From Myxocyprinus asiaticus (taxonomy: Eukaryota > Chordata > Actinopteri > Cypriniformes > Catostomidae), in contig NC_059374.1 in the NCBI RefSeq assembly GCF_019703515.2, forward strand, positions 12,870,245 through 12,934,244: a DNA stretch of 64,000 nt, written 5' to 3'. Below, one piece after another: positions 55,472-64,000 of this stretch (positions are counted from its first letter, which is position 1; each line of letters starts with the position of its first letter). The notes under the pieces are model-generated. The model saw only the letters and a program-made list of their open reading frames with translations. It did no database searches and was not told the DNA's origin. The position numbers were made by a program, and so were the translations under genes.

Positions 55472-56032
55472 TGTCATGGATCCAGTGGGTCTGCCTGTCT
55501 TTTCCTGTGTGTCTGCGTGATGTTGTTTTCCCTCGTGTGTTTCCTTTTGCCGCGTGAGCAACGCGATTAGCATTTCCATATTCCACATTAGCTCATTTGT
55601 GCCATTTACGAGCTGATTATCGCTACCTGAATATTGTTTCCCTGTCTATATATACCCTCTTGTTTCACATGTCTAGTGCCAGATTGTTCATTTGTGTTAG
55701 CGTCTCAGTCTCACCAGTCAGTTGGTCTTGTCCTGTTTGCTCTTTGTTTTGTCTTCTGCCAGTTTGTTCCTGTTTTCGGTTGGATTATTGCTCTGTGGAC
55801 TGTCTCTTGTAATTACACATCTTTGGCTTACCCTGTCATCGCTGTCGTCATTTCTCTGCACAGGAGTCCCAAGTTAGTCATCACTGTCATCATCCTCACC
55901 TTTGCCATATTGTCTCCAGTTACCTGCAACCTGAGCCATATCTCATTACTGTTTACATTTCTCCACTATGTTTTTTCAATAAACTGTTATTTGTTTCTCT
56001 GCATCCCTGGGTCCTCCACTCATTGCATGACA
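55472..56032 (+). repeat. 3' LTR of Gypsy element 2 (561 bp)
   Basis: TG...CA ends with TGTCATG at the start and CATGACA at the end, a 7-bp inverted terminus. A TATA-like TATATATACCC lies near 55650 and a poly(A) signal AATAAA near 55977. The long frame across it (about 55634-56107) is fortuitous. Confidence 0.85.
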
Positions 56033-56036
56033 ATCT

Positions 56037-56043
56037 GTGTGTA

Positions 56044-56084
<41 letters not shown>
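56037..56084. repeat. (GT)n(AT)n compound microsatellite
   Basis: GT dinucleotides to about 56066, then AT dinucleotides to 56084. It lies between the Gypsy 2 flank and the next transposon end. Confidence 0.95.
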
Positions 56085-57094
56085 CAGTGGTGGCCCATGC
56101 ATTTTAAGTCTAGGCCTTCAGTGCGATTCATGCCATTAAGAAAGCACTGTTTCACAATTCATAAGACACCCTATGCCTATGGACATCATACATTACATCA
56201 CAGCCAAATAATAATACCAATTGACATTTTTAAAACACATCCACACATGAAAGCCTAAACCAACAAGGTCTAATACTAGGAAAAAGCTATCTAATAATAT
56301 TTGCGATCTAAATGTTCCTTGCAATAATTTTTGTTTTGTAAGGGTACACAGTTACTTTTCAAAACTTAAACTGACACTGAATGCTCCAGCCAGCCTAATT
56401 TACACTTAGAAAACTCCTGATGTTGCTATAACAATGCAAAAAGCACTTAGCAATTTACTTGAAGTGAAAATCAGCCCTCCTTTCCTGTTTAAATCTCAGG
56501 TCTTAAAATGCATAAGGATCTCTTTCTCAGTGGCGATAGTGGCAGTGATGACAGCCGACTCGTCAATTAGATCTTGCGCTCTTCACTTTCAAATTACATA
56601 CATCACTTAAAGCGTGATTGTGTCACTCAAGGCCAGCTAGAAGTCTTCGACTGGGACTTATCCTAAAGACCACACCTACAAGAACAAATAAATCAATCTG
56701 ATTGGCTGATGAATCTGACAGTCTGACTTTAGATGCCTATTCACTGCACTGTTGAGGGATTCTGTGGAAATTCTGAAGTCTTAACGGGGTGGAGCTCAGA
56801 CTCACATGCTGCTTCGGAAGTGCTCGGCTTTAGGCATGCGATTTGTGAACCAGTCATCATGCTTCGCTTGTAAGCATCAAGAAAGAAATTATGATAGGAT
56901 AAACTATTCGTTGTTTGCTATTAGTTTTTAAATGAATTAGGAGTGGAAAGCGATTGAAACTAAACAGACCAAAAGGTGAATGAGAATGAAAGGATGAAAA
57001 AATATTTATATATATTACACCGTTATGTCATTTATATATATATATTAATATTAATATGTTAGGCCAGCAGAGAAGGCTTTGTTGGCCCTGAGAA

Positions 57095-57097
<3 letters not shown>
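56085..57097. mobile_element. DNA-transposon-like repeat with CAGTGGTGGCCC end
   Basis: The left end CAGTGGTGGCCCATGCATTTTAAGTCTAGGCC resembles a hAT-type terminus. At the right GGCCAGCAGAGAAGGCTTTGTTGGCCCTGAGAATTCAT would be the subterminal zone, but its outer terminus is lost in a TA microsatellite. No transposase frame is visible in the interior. Confidence 0.5.
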
Positions 57098-57159
<62 letters not shown>

Positions 57160-57184
57160 AGAGAGAGAGAGAGAGAGAGAGAGA
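57098..57184. repeat. (TA)n(GA)n compound microsatellite
   Basis: About 29 TA dinucleotides followed by about 13 GA dinucleotides. It truncates both the repeat at its left and the Tc1 gene at its right. Confidence 0.96.
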
Positions 57185-57871
57185 TGTTACCCCACTCTTC
57201 CACCAAGGCACTTGCAAGATCCCGGACATTTCTGGGGGGAATGGCCCTAGCTCTCACCCTCCGATCCAACAGGTCCCAGACGTGCTCAATGTGATTGAGA
57301 TCCGTGCTCTTCGCTGGCCATGGCAGAACACTGACATTCCTGTCTTGCAGGAAATCACACACAGAACGAGCAATATGGCTGGTGGCACTGTCATGCTGGA
57401 GGTTCAGGATGAGCCTGCAGGAAGGGTACCACATGAGGGAGGAGGATGTCTTCCCTGTAACACACAGTGTTGAGACTGTCTGCAATGACAACAAGCTCAG
57501 TCGGATGATGCTGTGACATACCGCCCCAGACCATGATGGACCTCCACCTCCAAATCGATCCCGCTCCAGAGTACAGGCCTCGGTGTAACGCTCATTCCTT
57601 CGACGATAAATTTGAGTCCGACCATCATCGCAGGTTAGACAAAACTGCGACTCATCAGTGAAGAGCACTTTTTTCCAGTCCTGTCTGGTCCAGCGAAGGT
57701 GGGTTTGTGCCCATAGGCAACATTGTTGCCGGTGATGTCTGGTAAGGACCTGCCTTTCAACAGGCCTACAAGCCCATTGCAATTTATTGCCCTGGCCACA
57801 TCTGCAGTCCTCATGCCTCCATGCAGCATGCCTAAGACACATTCACGCAGATGAGCAGGGACCCGGGGCAT
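57185..57871 (-). pseudogene. Tc1-type transposase (DD34E triad visible, frameshifted, ends truncated)
   Basis: An ATG at 57871 on the minus strand opens MPRVPAHLRECVLGMLHGGM, then RTADVARAINCN of the N-terminal helix-turn-helix. About 60 residues of the DNA-binding region appear missing after that. A second frame continues CRPVERQVLTRHHRQQ, KVLFTDESQF (first Asp), LQHDSATSHIARSVCDFLQD (second Asp) and STDLNHIEHVWDLLDRRV (Glu). Between the first and second Asp a stretch reads out of frame, so two compensating shifts are likely. The gene stops at the GA microsatellite after VEEWGNIS, and no inverted termini remain. It is non-functional. Confidence 0.87.
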
Positions 57872-58069
57872 CTTTCTTTTGGTGTTTTTAAACTAATTTT
57901 TCCATTATTTTCTTCATCACAAATAATTATCTATTCTGTTATCTTTCTCACAAAACGCACCATGGTATTAATTTTTTTTTAAGATATGGTCCATGGTAAT
58001 GCCATGTTTTGTTTTATTTAATTATTTTATTTTTATTACAAAAAAAATCTCCCCTTTTCTGCTCAACCA
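57872..58069. repeat. Spacer with a small CCATGGTA cluster
   Basis: CACCATGGTATTAATT and GGTCCATGGTAATGCCATG lie at 57958-58010, the same words as in the array at 32-34 kb. Confidence 0.5.
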
Positions 58070-58460
58070 AATGTGCACATTTAGGCTACAATACTTCCAC
58101 ATTAATCCGGATACATTTAAAAACAGCGTTTTCATTTTCGAAACGCTCTCTGTCCACACTGCTATTTTCAAGCATTTTCCAAAAGTTGCTCATCCACACT
58201 GAAACATATGATAACTCTTAAATCCTCTTACTGCGCTTGTACCGTGTGAAATGCAATTGTCCTCATGTTGCGCCGCCAGAGAGCAATTCCGAGTAAACTT
58301 CCCTTTGACGGAATGCAATGTAATGGATGTACAAAGTAACATTTATCTTTAAAAACGTGATCAAAGTTGATATCAGGCATAACAACGCCACAACAACATG
58401 GGCCGCCATCTTGATTGTTTTTCGAAAAGCTCAGTTTTCGCTGTCAAAAACACTGAAAGG
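58070..58460. repeat. Foldback repeat upstream of cog6
   Basis: TCCACATTAATCCGGATAC and AACAGCGTTTTCATTTTCG at the left face TTTTTCGAAAAGCTCAGTTTTCGCTGTC at the right as rough inverted copies. TCCACACTG words repeat inside. It resembles the element at 10138-10333. Confidence 0.45.
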
Positions 58461-58462
58461 GG

Positions 58463-58480
58463 CAGGGGCTCGAGCCCCTG
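58463..58480. repeat. Perfect 18-bp GC palindrome
   Basis: CAGGGGCTCGAGCCCCTG is its own reverse complement and extends with GGGG/CCCC for several more matches. It lies about 430 bp before the cog6 start codon. Confidence 0.9.
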
Positions 58481-58910
58481 CTGCCCCCTTTTTATGCACG
58501 CCATTACAATAGTCCTGCAGTTTTGCTATTTTTTCTTTTTTTTTACTGAAAGTAGAAATATTCTGAGGTGTCTGAGGTCCTAAAAACTACATGTATATTT
58601 ATTATAAAAAATAATTAGAAACATGTTTTTTTTATTTTTTTTATTTAGTTTTGCATATAACCTGTCACACTGCAAGACTGCATCACTGCTTCAAATGTCA
58701 TGTCATCTACCACGGTAAACATTGGTGTGCAAAAAGCTTAAAGATTGGCATGCATGGAAAGACTGGCTATCGGAGTGATTTAGTGACCGTATTCTCATAC
58801 AGTAATATTGCGCTCCCATGCCGGAACCAAAGGTTTGAGCTCTTGTTGCAGTGGGGAGGTATGATGTGTAACTCAAAACAGCTTCCTGGAGTCTGACGTG
58901 GATGTTGATG
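58481..58910 (+). promoter_or_regulatory. cog6: Presumed cog6 promoter and 5' UTR
   Basis: This is the region just upstream of the cog6 start. It has T-runs near 58530 and 58625 and no clear TATA box, GC box or CpG cluster. The transcription start cannot be placed. An in-frame TAA lies at 58869-58871, upstream of the first start codons. Confidence 0.35.
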
Positions 58911-59057
58911 ATGGCAGAAACTAAAGCAGCAGAGCTGTCAACAGACACACCAAACCTTCACATCTCTAACAGCGGCGTCAATGTGTCCTCACAGCCAAAT
59001 AACCCTCTGTCCCGAAAACTCAACAAAATCCTGGAGACCAGGCTGGATAACGACAAG
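58911..59057 (+). CDS. cog6: cog6, coding exon 1 (COG complex subunit 6)
   Basis: The exon encodes 49 residues, from MAETKAAELSTDTPNLHISN to NPLSRKLNKILETRLDNDK. The second half matches the conserved N-terminus of conserved oligomeric Golgi complex subunit 6. COG6 sits in lobe B of the COG tether, which captures vesicles recycling within the Golgi and so supports glycosylation. The start is taken at 58911 because MAE matches the usual start. Two more in-frame ATGs at 58902 and 58908 would add two or three residues (MLM). The exon ends AAG then GTCTGTG, a donor with an unusual C at +3. Recognition of the gene is firm, helped by exon 2. Confidence 0.93.
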
Positions 59058-59598
59058 GTCTGTGACAGCTGATGTTAGCCGCTTAGCCATTCATTGCACC
59101 TGTCACTAAATACAGTTTACAATTTGATAAAAAATAAATAAAAAAAAACTAAAAAAAAAAAAAAACTGATTCAAATAAATAACAAAACGTTTTTGAGACT
59201 GAAATACCATATTATATTATATATAAACGTAAAAAGATGTCAAGTAAAGATGTGCAGCTCACTAACCAAATTGTGCCATGGTATTACCGTGTTTTCTTGG
59301 ACATGTACCTTAGTAATAGTATATTTGTGACATGACACAATGGTAATGTCATGGTTTTTGTCATGTACAGTACCATGATAATATAATGATGGTAATACAA
59401 TGTGTTTTTGGACATTGTACCATGGTAATATCTTGTTTTTGGCGTGAACCATGGTAATGTACTGTTATAAACATGTTATCTCATGTCTAGACATGATCTT
59501 CAAGCAGCATGTGATGCTTACATGCATCATGGTGCACATGATACACAGTCAGCTTTAAAGTTCCTGTTGTCCCCTTCTCAATTTGTCTATGTCTATAG
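59058..59598 (+). other. cog6: cog6 intron 1 with CCATGGTA repeats
   Basis: The intron is 541 bp. From 59262 to 59475 it holds CCATGGTATTACCGTG, GGTAATGTCATGG, ACCATGGTAATATC and ACCATGGTAATG, the same family as the 32-34 kb array. It ends at an acceptor GTCTATAG. Confidence 0.75.
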
Positions 59599-59742
59599 GA
59601 GATGCTGGAGGCGTTGAAATCTCTCTCAGTTTTCTTCACCGAGAACAGTCTGAGAACCAGGAGGAACCTGCGAGGAGACATCGAGAGACGCAGCCTGTCC
59701 ATTAATGAAGAGTTTGTGCAGATATTTAAAGAAGTGACAGAG
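59599..59742 (+). CDS. cog6: cog6, coding exon 2
   Basis: The exon adds 48 residues in phase 0, beginning [20 protein letters not shown] and containing [20 protein letters not shown], then QIFKEVTE. This is among the best conserved parts of COG6 across vertebrates and forms part of the N-terminal helical region through which COG subunits pack. The acceptor is TCTATAG at 59592-59598 and the donor is GTAAATC at 59743. The remaining exons, the bulk of a protein of about 650 residues, lie beyond the right edge; nothing in 59743-64000 matches the expected continuation. Confidence 0.95.
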
Positions 59743-60169
59743 GTAAATCACAGTTTGAATTTGAGCTTGAAGAGATTTTTGTGGAGGTGCACACATGGAT
59801 GTAAGGTGTAGATATTAAGAGCTTAAGCAGTTAATAGGTTCACTTGCAGTGATAGTGGGACACAAGAACATTACATGGTTATTAGTAAGGCAAAATGTAT
59901 TTCTTAAAAAAAGACCATAAGACCTGTGAAAACTGGTTTAGACAAATATAATACATATACAGAAACAAAGGTAAAATGTCTGTTGAAATGTTACATATCA
60001 TTGGTTCCCAATTAGGGAAAACCAACAAAACAAACAAAATCTATTAAAATAATTCTGTGAATAATCTCCAGTTTTTTTAATTACTTTAAGGAAAGAAAGA
60101 AAAAAATAGTTTTATTTGTTTAAAAGTGACTTTAATAAAATTAATGATGCTAAATTATATCCAGTGTAA
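59743..60169 (+). other. cog6: cog6 intron 2, left part
   Basis: No feature recognised. A-rich runs near 60030-60125 precede a LINE fragment. Confidence 0.5.
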
Positions 60170-61255
60170 TATGAGGCAGAAGAAACACATTTTGGTTTGT
60201 TGCCTAATGGACCCTTCTCTTGAGATCCCATGGACCAAGTTTCATTCGTCCATTTGGCCTACGTATAAAAACCCATCTGGAGAATCTGAAAGTGGATCTA
60301 AACTGTGGAACAGACACATTTCTGCAAAATTCCTCCATGGGATCTCAAAAAGCCTAAAATCCATCTAGATTTAACAAGGAAACAAAAATCCAAAATGCAT
60401 TCGAATGACTTCCATCAACAATTTCTGGACATAAGAGCAGTATACCCACAACATATCCCAATATACACAGATGGATCTAAATCTGGAAATAAAGTGGCAG
60501 CAGCTTTTGCAGCAAACCAGCTATGTCAGGGTATCCGCATCCCTGACCAAAGTTCAGTTTTCACTGCAGAGGCAAACACTCTACTACTGGCACTGAAGTT
60601 TATTGAGACTGCTCCACAACATTTTTGTTTAATAATAACTGATTAAAAATCATGTCTTGAAGCATTGGAAGCTACTAAAACTGATTACCCAACAATCGTG
60701 AAGATTTTAATCAAACTCTCATCTCTTGAAGCAAAGAGTTTTAATATTATTTCCTGCTGGGTACCTGGACACTCAGGAATCTCCAGTAATGAACAAGCAG
60801 ACAGAGCTGCCAGAGAAGCACTATCTACTGAACCAGTAAAATGCCCTATACCTTCCACAGATCTGAAACCAACTCTGAATGTATATATCAAAAACAAATG
60901 GCAGTCGGATTGGGATCAATGTTTAAACAACAAATTACGAGAAAAAAATCTTGTTGTTGGAACAAGATATGTGTTCCCTTTTAATAATCGCTGGGATCAA
61001 GTCATTTATACACGATGCCGGAAAGGACATACAAGACTCGCACACCAATTTTTACTATCAGGAGACAATTCACCAAAGTGCTCATCTTGTCAGAACCCAC
61101 TATACATTAAACATATTTTACTGGACTGTCATACCTCTACACATCTGAGGAACCTGTATTATTCAGTTGATTCTTTTGAAAAAGTTTTTAATCAGGTGAA
61201 TCCAAATGTAGTTTTAAGGTTTTTAGGAAAAATGAATCTTAAACACCTCATTTAA
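60170..61255 (+). pseudogene. RNase H and C-terminal part of an I/Nimb-type LINE
   Basis: The translation shows a cellular-type RNase H domain: IPIYTDGSKSGNKVAAAF (first Asp), SVFTAEANTLLLALK (Glu), IITD (second Asp) followed at once by a TAA stop, then WVPGHSGISSNEQADRAARE (His and Asp). A Cys/His finger follows near 61080 (CSSCQNPLYIKHILLDC). A 3'-terminal RNase H is characteristic of the I group of non-LTR retrotransposons, where it removes template RNA. A frameshift lies near 60350. Reverse transcriptase and endonuclease are missing, so the copy is 5' truncated. It is in the sense orientation in the cog6 intron. Confidence 0.87.
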
Positions 61256-61362
61256 CTTATTTAACTATTTTAAATAACTAAACCTGGTTCCCACCATAGA
61301 AGCTGGCATGGCATAAAAAATGAAAGAAACAAACATATACATTGTCCAAAAATTCTAGAAAT
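61256..61362 (+). repeat. 3' end of the I/Nimb-type LINE
   Basis: ACCTGGTTCCCACCATAGAAGCTGGCATGGC and a short A-rich tail follow the stop codon. The boundary with the minisatellite is not sharp. Confidence 0.45.
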
Positions 61363-62766
61363 GAATAAATAAAGAATTAATAACAATACAATATGTAGCT
61401 TAATAAACGTCAGTACTGTTAGTATGTCAATTGCTGACCACTTAAAGAATAAATAAAATAAAAATCAGTACTGTATGTTTAGTATCAGTCAATTGCTGAC
61501 CATTAAAATAAAGAATAAATAATAATACAATAAATAGCTAAATAAACATCAGTACTGTTTAGAACCAGTCAGTGGCTGACCATTTAAATAAAGAATAAAT
61601 TCATATAAAATAAATAGCTAAATAAACATCAGTACTGTTTAGCATCAGTCAATTGCTGACCATTAAAATAAAGAATAAATAAAAATACAATAAATAGCTA
61701 AATAAGCATCAGTACTGTTTAGAATCAGTCAGTGGCTGACCATTTAAATAAAGAATAAATTCAAATAAAATAAATAGCTAAATAAACATCAGTACTGCTC
61801 AGTATCAGTCAAATGCTGACCATTTAAATAAAGAATAATAAAAATAAAATAAATAGCTAAATAAACATCCGTACTGTTTAGTATCAGTCAAATGCTGACC
61901 ATTTAAATAAAGAATAATAAAAATAAAATAAATAGCTAAATAAACATCCGTACTGTTTAGTATCAGTCAATGGCTGATCATTTAAATAAGGAATAAATAA
62001 AAATACAATAAATAGCTAAATAAAAATCAGCACTGTATGTTTAGTATCAGTCAAATGCTGACCATTTAAATAAAGAATAAATTCAAATAAAATAAATAGC
62101 TAAATAAGCATCAGTACTGTTTAGTATCAGTCAGTGGCTGACCATTTAAATAAAGAATAAATAAAAATACACTAAATAGCTAAATAAACATCAGTACTGT
62201 TTAGTATCAGTCAATGGCTGACCATTTAAATAAAGAATAAATAAAAATACAATAAATTGCTAAATAAACATCAGTACTGTATGTTTAGTATCAGTCAATG
62301 GCTGATCATGTAAATAAAGAATAAATAAAAATACAATAAATAGCTAAATAAACATCAGTACTGTTTAGTATCAGTCAATGGCTGACCATTTAAATAAAGA
62401 ATAAATAAAAATACAATAAATTGCTAAATAAACATCAGTACTGTATGTTTAGTATCAGTCAAATGCTGACCATTTAAATAAAGAATAATACAAATACAAT
62501 AAATTGCTAAATAAACATCAGTACTTTATGTTTAGTATCAGTCAAATGCTGACCATTTAAATAAAGAATAATACAAATACAATATATAGCTAAATAAACA
62601 TTAGTACTGTTTAGTTTCAGTCAATGGCTGATCATTAAAATAAAGAATAAATAAAAATAAAATAAATAGCTAAATAAACATCAGTATTACTGTTTAGTAT
62701 CAGTCAATGGCTGACAATTTAAATAAAGAATAAATTCAAATAAAATAAATAGCTAAATAAACATCA
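61363..62766. repeat. Minisatellite, 17 copies of a 79-84 bp unit
   Basis: The anchor GCTGA(C/T)C recurs at 61433, 61495, 61575, 61655, 61735, 61815, 61894, 61973, 62057, 62137, 62217, 62301, 62381, 62465, 62548, 62627 and 62710. After a short first interval of 62 bp, spacing is 79-80 bp, or 83-84 bp where an extra TATG-type insert occurs (ACTGTATGTTTAG instead of ACTGTTTAG). Each unit reads about CATCAGTACTG, TTTAGTATCAGTCAATGGC, TGACCATTTAAATAAAG, AATAAATAAAAATACAATAA, ATAGCTAAATAAA. It is strongly AT-rich and lies in cog6 intron 2. Confidence 0.96.
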
Positions 62767-63170
62767 GGGTCCGGTTGCACCAGCTATACGTACGTTACAA
62801 CTTAGCCTAGTTGTGGCGTAAATGGGCACTAAGTCACAATTTACACTCTACTAAATATTTGAGTGTTGCACCATTAAATTTATGTAGGACGTAACCCTAC
62901 CTATAAACTAAATATTTACGGAAGACTCCACCAGGAGCAACTGATGGAATAAAAAAGCAGACTCATTTAATGACATCAATGAGCTCATGTTTTGGTTGAC
63001 AGGCATCAGTCCTTTCGACATATATGATGATGCTGGCATATACACTCATTTACATTTACGAGAGAGAGAAAAATAAAACGTACTTTTAAGCGGCTCTTCA
63101 GCATAAAACCGATCTAATGGTGCAGTTTTTAGGGTGCGTTGCCTGGTGTCAAGTTTCAACACATTCAAAA
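62767..63170. repeat. Possible Harbinger-like transposon end
   Basis: GGGTCCGGTTGCACCAGCTATACGTACG follows the minisatellite directly, and TTGCACCATTAAATTTATG repeats part of it at 62871. Such GGTTGCACCA ends occur in PIF/Harbinger-type repeats of fish. The partner end was not found. Confidence 0.33.
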
Positions 63171-63174
63171 TATA

Positions 63175-63226
<52 letters not shown>
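63171..63226. repeat. (TA)n microsatellite
   Basis: About 28 TA dinucleotides with one interruption near the left end (TATATATTTATATA). Confidence 0.95.
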
Positions 63227-63232
<6 letters not shown>

Positions 63233-64000
63233 GGATATTAAAATGAATAAATGTCTATTTTTCCAGCCTGTTGTATTAGTATTTATCACCCCTCATTTAT
63301 TTTAGATACAGTTCCTATATATTATTATTTACACAGGGCAAATATACTATTTATTAAATCTACTTTTATTACGTATCCTATTTTAATGTCTGGAAAACCA
63401 GACTTTTAAATATTACATTTTATAAATGACACGACTTTAATTGTTCGGATGAAGGGGTTACCAAACTGTGAATCCTGAACAAAACAGTTTGGTGAATACA
63501 TGTTTACACATTAGCTTCCACTCAGCTGACAAGGGATGAAAGTAGCTATGTGGTTAGCTAGTTAGTTGTAAGCTCATTGTCATGGAGAGTAAAAGATGGA
63601 CTTTATTTACTTTCCAGCATTGTGTCTCACCAACTAGGTAACAGCGAAGCGTGAAATCAACACTCACCACACGCAATGCACCACCACACCGTTGTCTGCT
63701 GAGCTGCAAATAGTTGCTCTGATGTTTACCTTTCAATCTGCTACATTACTGACTGCACTGACAAACTATAGCTAACAGCAAACAGACATGAGTGACATGG
63801 TTGTCAGGGACAGGGTTGACATTATATTAGTTATATAAAATGATGGGGTCATTTTTTATGAACTTTCCAGTATGTATTTCACAAACTAGTTAGCAATTTA
63901 ATGAGAAAAGATCTCCTCAAATCCGCACCGTTTAACTCCGCCCTGTCTGCAGAGCCACCCTCAGCTCAGAGTCAGCTCTGTAAACAATGGAGTCAGTGCA
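63227..64000. other. cog6: cog6 intron 2, right part
   Basis: Nothing with support. Minus-strand codons near 63554-63736 form a 60-codon frame without a known domain. CGCCCTGTCTGCAGAGCCACCCTCAGC near 63940 is GC-richer and may belong to a repeat that continues past the edge. Confidence 0.4.

Larger units (their letters stand above)
52240..56032 (+). mobile_element. Ty3/Gypsy chromovirus element 2, decayed
   Basis: Both ends belong to one LTR family. The 5' copy starts TGTCATGGATCTGGTGGG at 52240. The 3' copy runs from 55472 to 56032 (TGTCATGGATCCAGTGGG to GCATGACA). Flanking pentamers ATTTG (52235-52239) and ATCTG (56033-56037) match at four of five positions. Inside are gag-end, protease, RT, RNase H, partial integrase and a chromodomain, all with damage. 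A purine tract (GAGGGGGGTAC) precedes the 3' LTR. Confidence 0.88.

Noticed and set aside
57079..57294. Frame encoding Ile-Tyr repeats
   Set aside because: It is a translation of the TA and GA microsatellites.
61363..62766. CRISPR-like regular array
   Set aside because: The whole 80-bp unit is repeated with no unique spacers, the setting is vertebrate, and there are no associated genes. It is a minisatellite.
59743..64000. cog6 coding exon 3
   Set aside because: No segment encodes the expected acidic helical continuation after FKEVTE. It probably lies beyond the right edge.

Overview
The window is vertebrate nuclear DNA from a teleost, most likely a cyprinid (carp or minnow group). Two split protein-coding genes give the gene context: the first coding exon of lhfpl6 (minus strand, 36978-37512, with an untranslated first exon near 38370-38665) and the first two coding exons of cog6 (plus strand, 58911-59057 and 59599-59742). 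The divergent order lhfpl6 <- -> cog6 matches the neighbouring LHFPL6-COG6 pair of human chromosome 13. The remaining exons of both genes were not found here. If the rest of lhfpl6 lies to the left, positions 1-36977 are its second intron, 37513-38369 its first intron, about 38.7-58.9 kb is the intergenic space, and 59743-64000 is cog6 intron 2.

The rest is almost entirely mobile DNA, and the layers can be read from target-site duplications (TSDs). From the left: a hAT element (2804-8202, perfect 8-bp TSD) carrying a decayed Ty3/Gypsy element and a hairpin MITE; a solo LTR (8371-9484) containing a 105-bp internal foldback and a 131-bp hAT MITE; an AT-rich transposon with a triplicated end (11061-12141); an L2-type LINE (about 13060-15125); a second solo LTR with a perfect 5-bp TSD (17633-18623); a foldback Tc1 relic (19136-19845); and a second hAT element (19926-27270, perfect 8-bp TSD) split by a full-length L1/Tx1-type LINE (21047-26719, 16-bp TSD) whose ORF1 is open and whose ORF2 is broken. 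Further on are two TTAA-flanked MITEs, a long hairpin MITE, and an array built on a CCATGGTAATACCATGG motif (about 32.0-34.25 kb) into which a tRNA-derived SINE (18-bp TSD) and one of the TTAA MITEs inserted.

Between the genes lie a Tc1 relic next to a CA microsatellite, a second L1/Tx1 LINE with a duplicated inter-ORF region (about 41.7-47.34 kb), another copy of the foldback Tc1 relic, a probable minus-strand LTR plus leader of an endogenous-retrovirus-like element (about 49.8-51.84 kb), a chromodomain Gypsy element with both LTRs partly present (52240-56032), a CAGTGGTGGCCC-ended repeat, and a Tc1 element with a visible DDE triad. cog6 intron 2 holds the RNase H end of an I/Nimb-type LINE followed by a 17-copy, about 80-bp minisatellite.

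I found no prokaryotic-style operon, CRISPR array or new enzymatic system. The points most worth following are structural: two loci sharing one foldback Tc1 junction, the CCATGG array and its copied patch, the nested insertions, the open L1 ORF1, and the upstream ORFs in the lhfpl6 leader.
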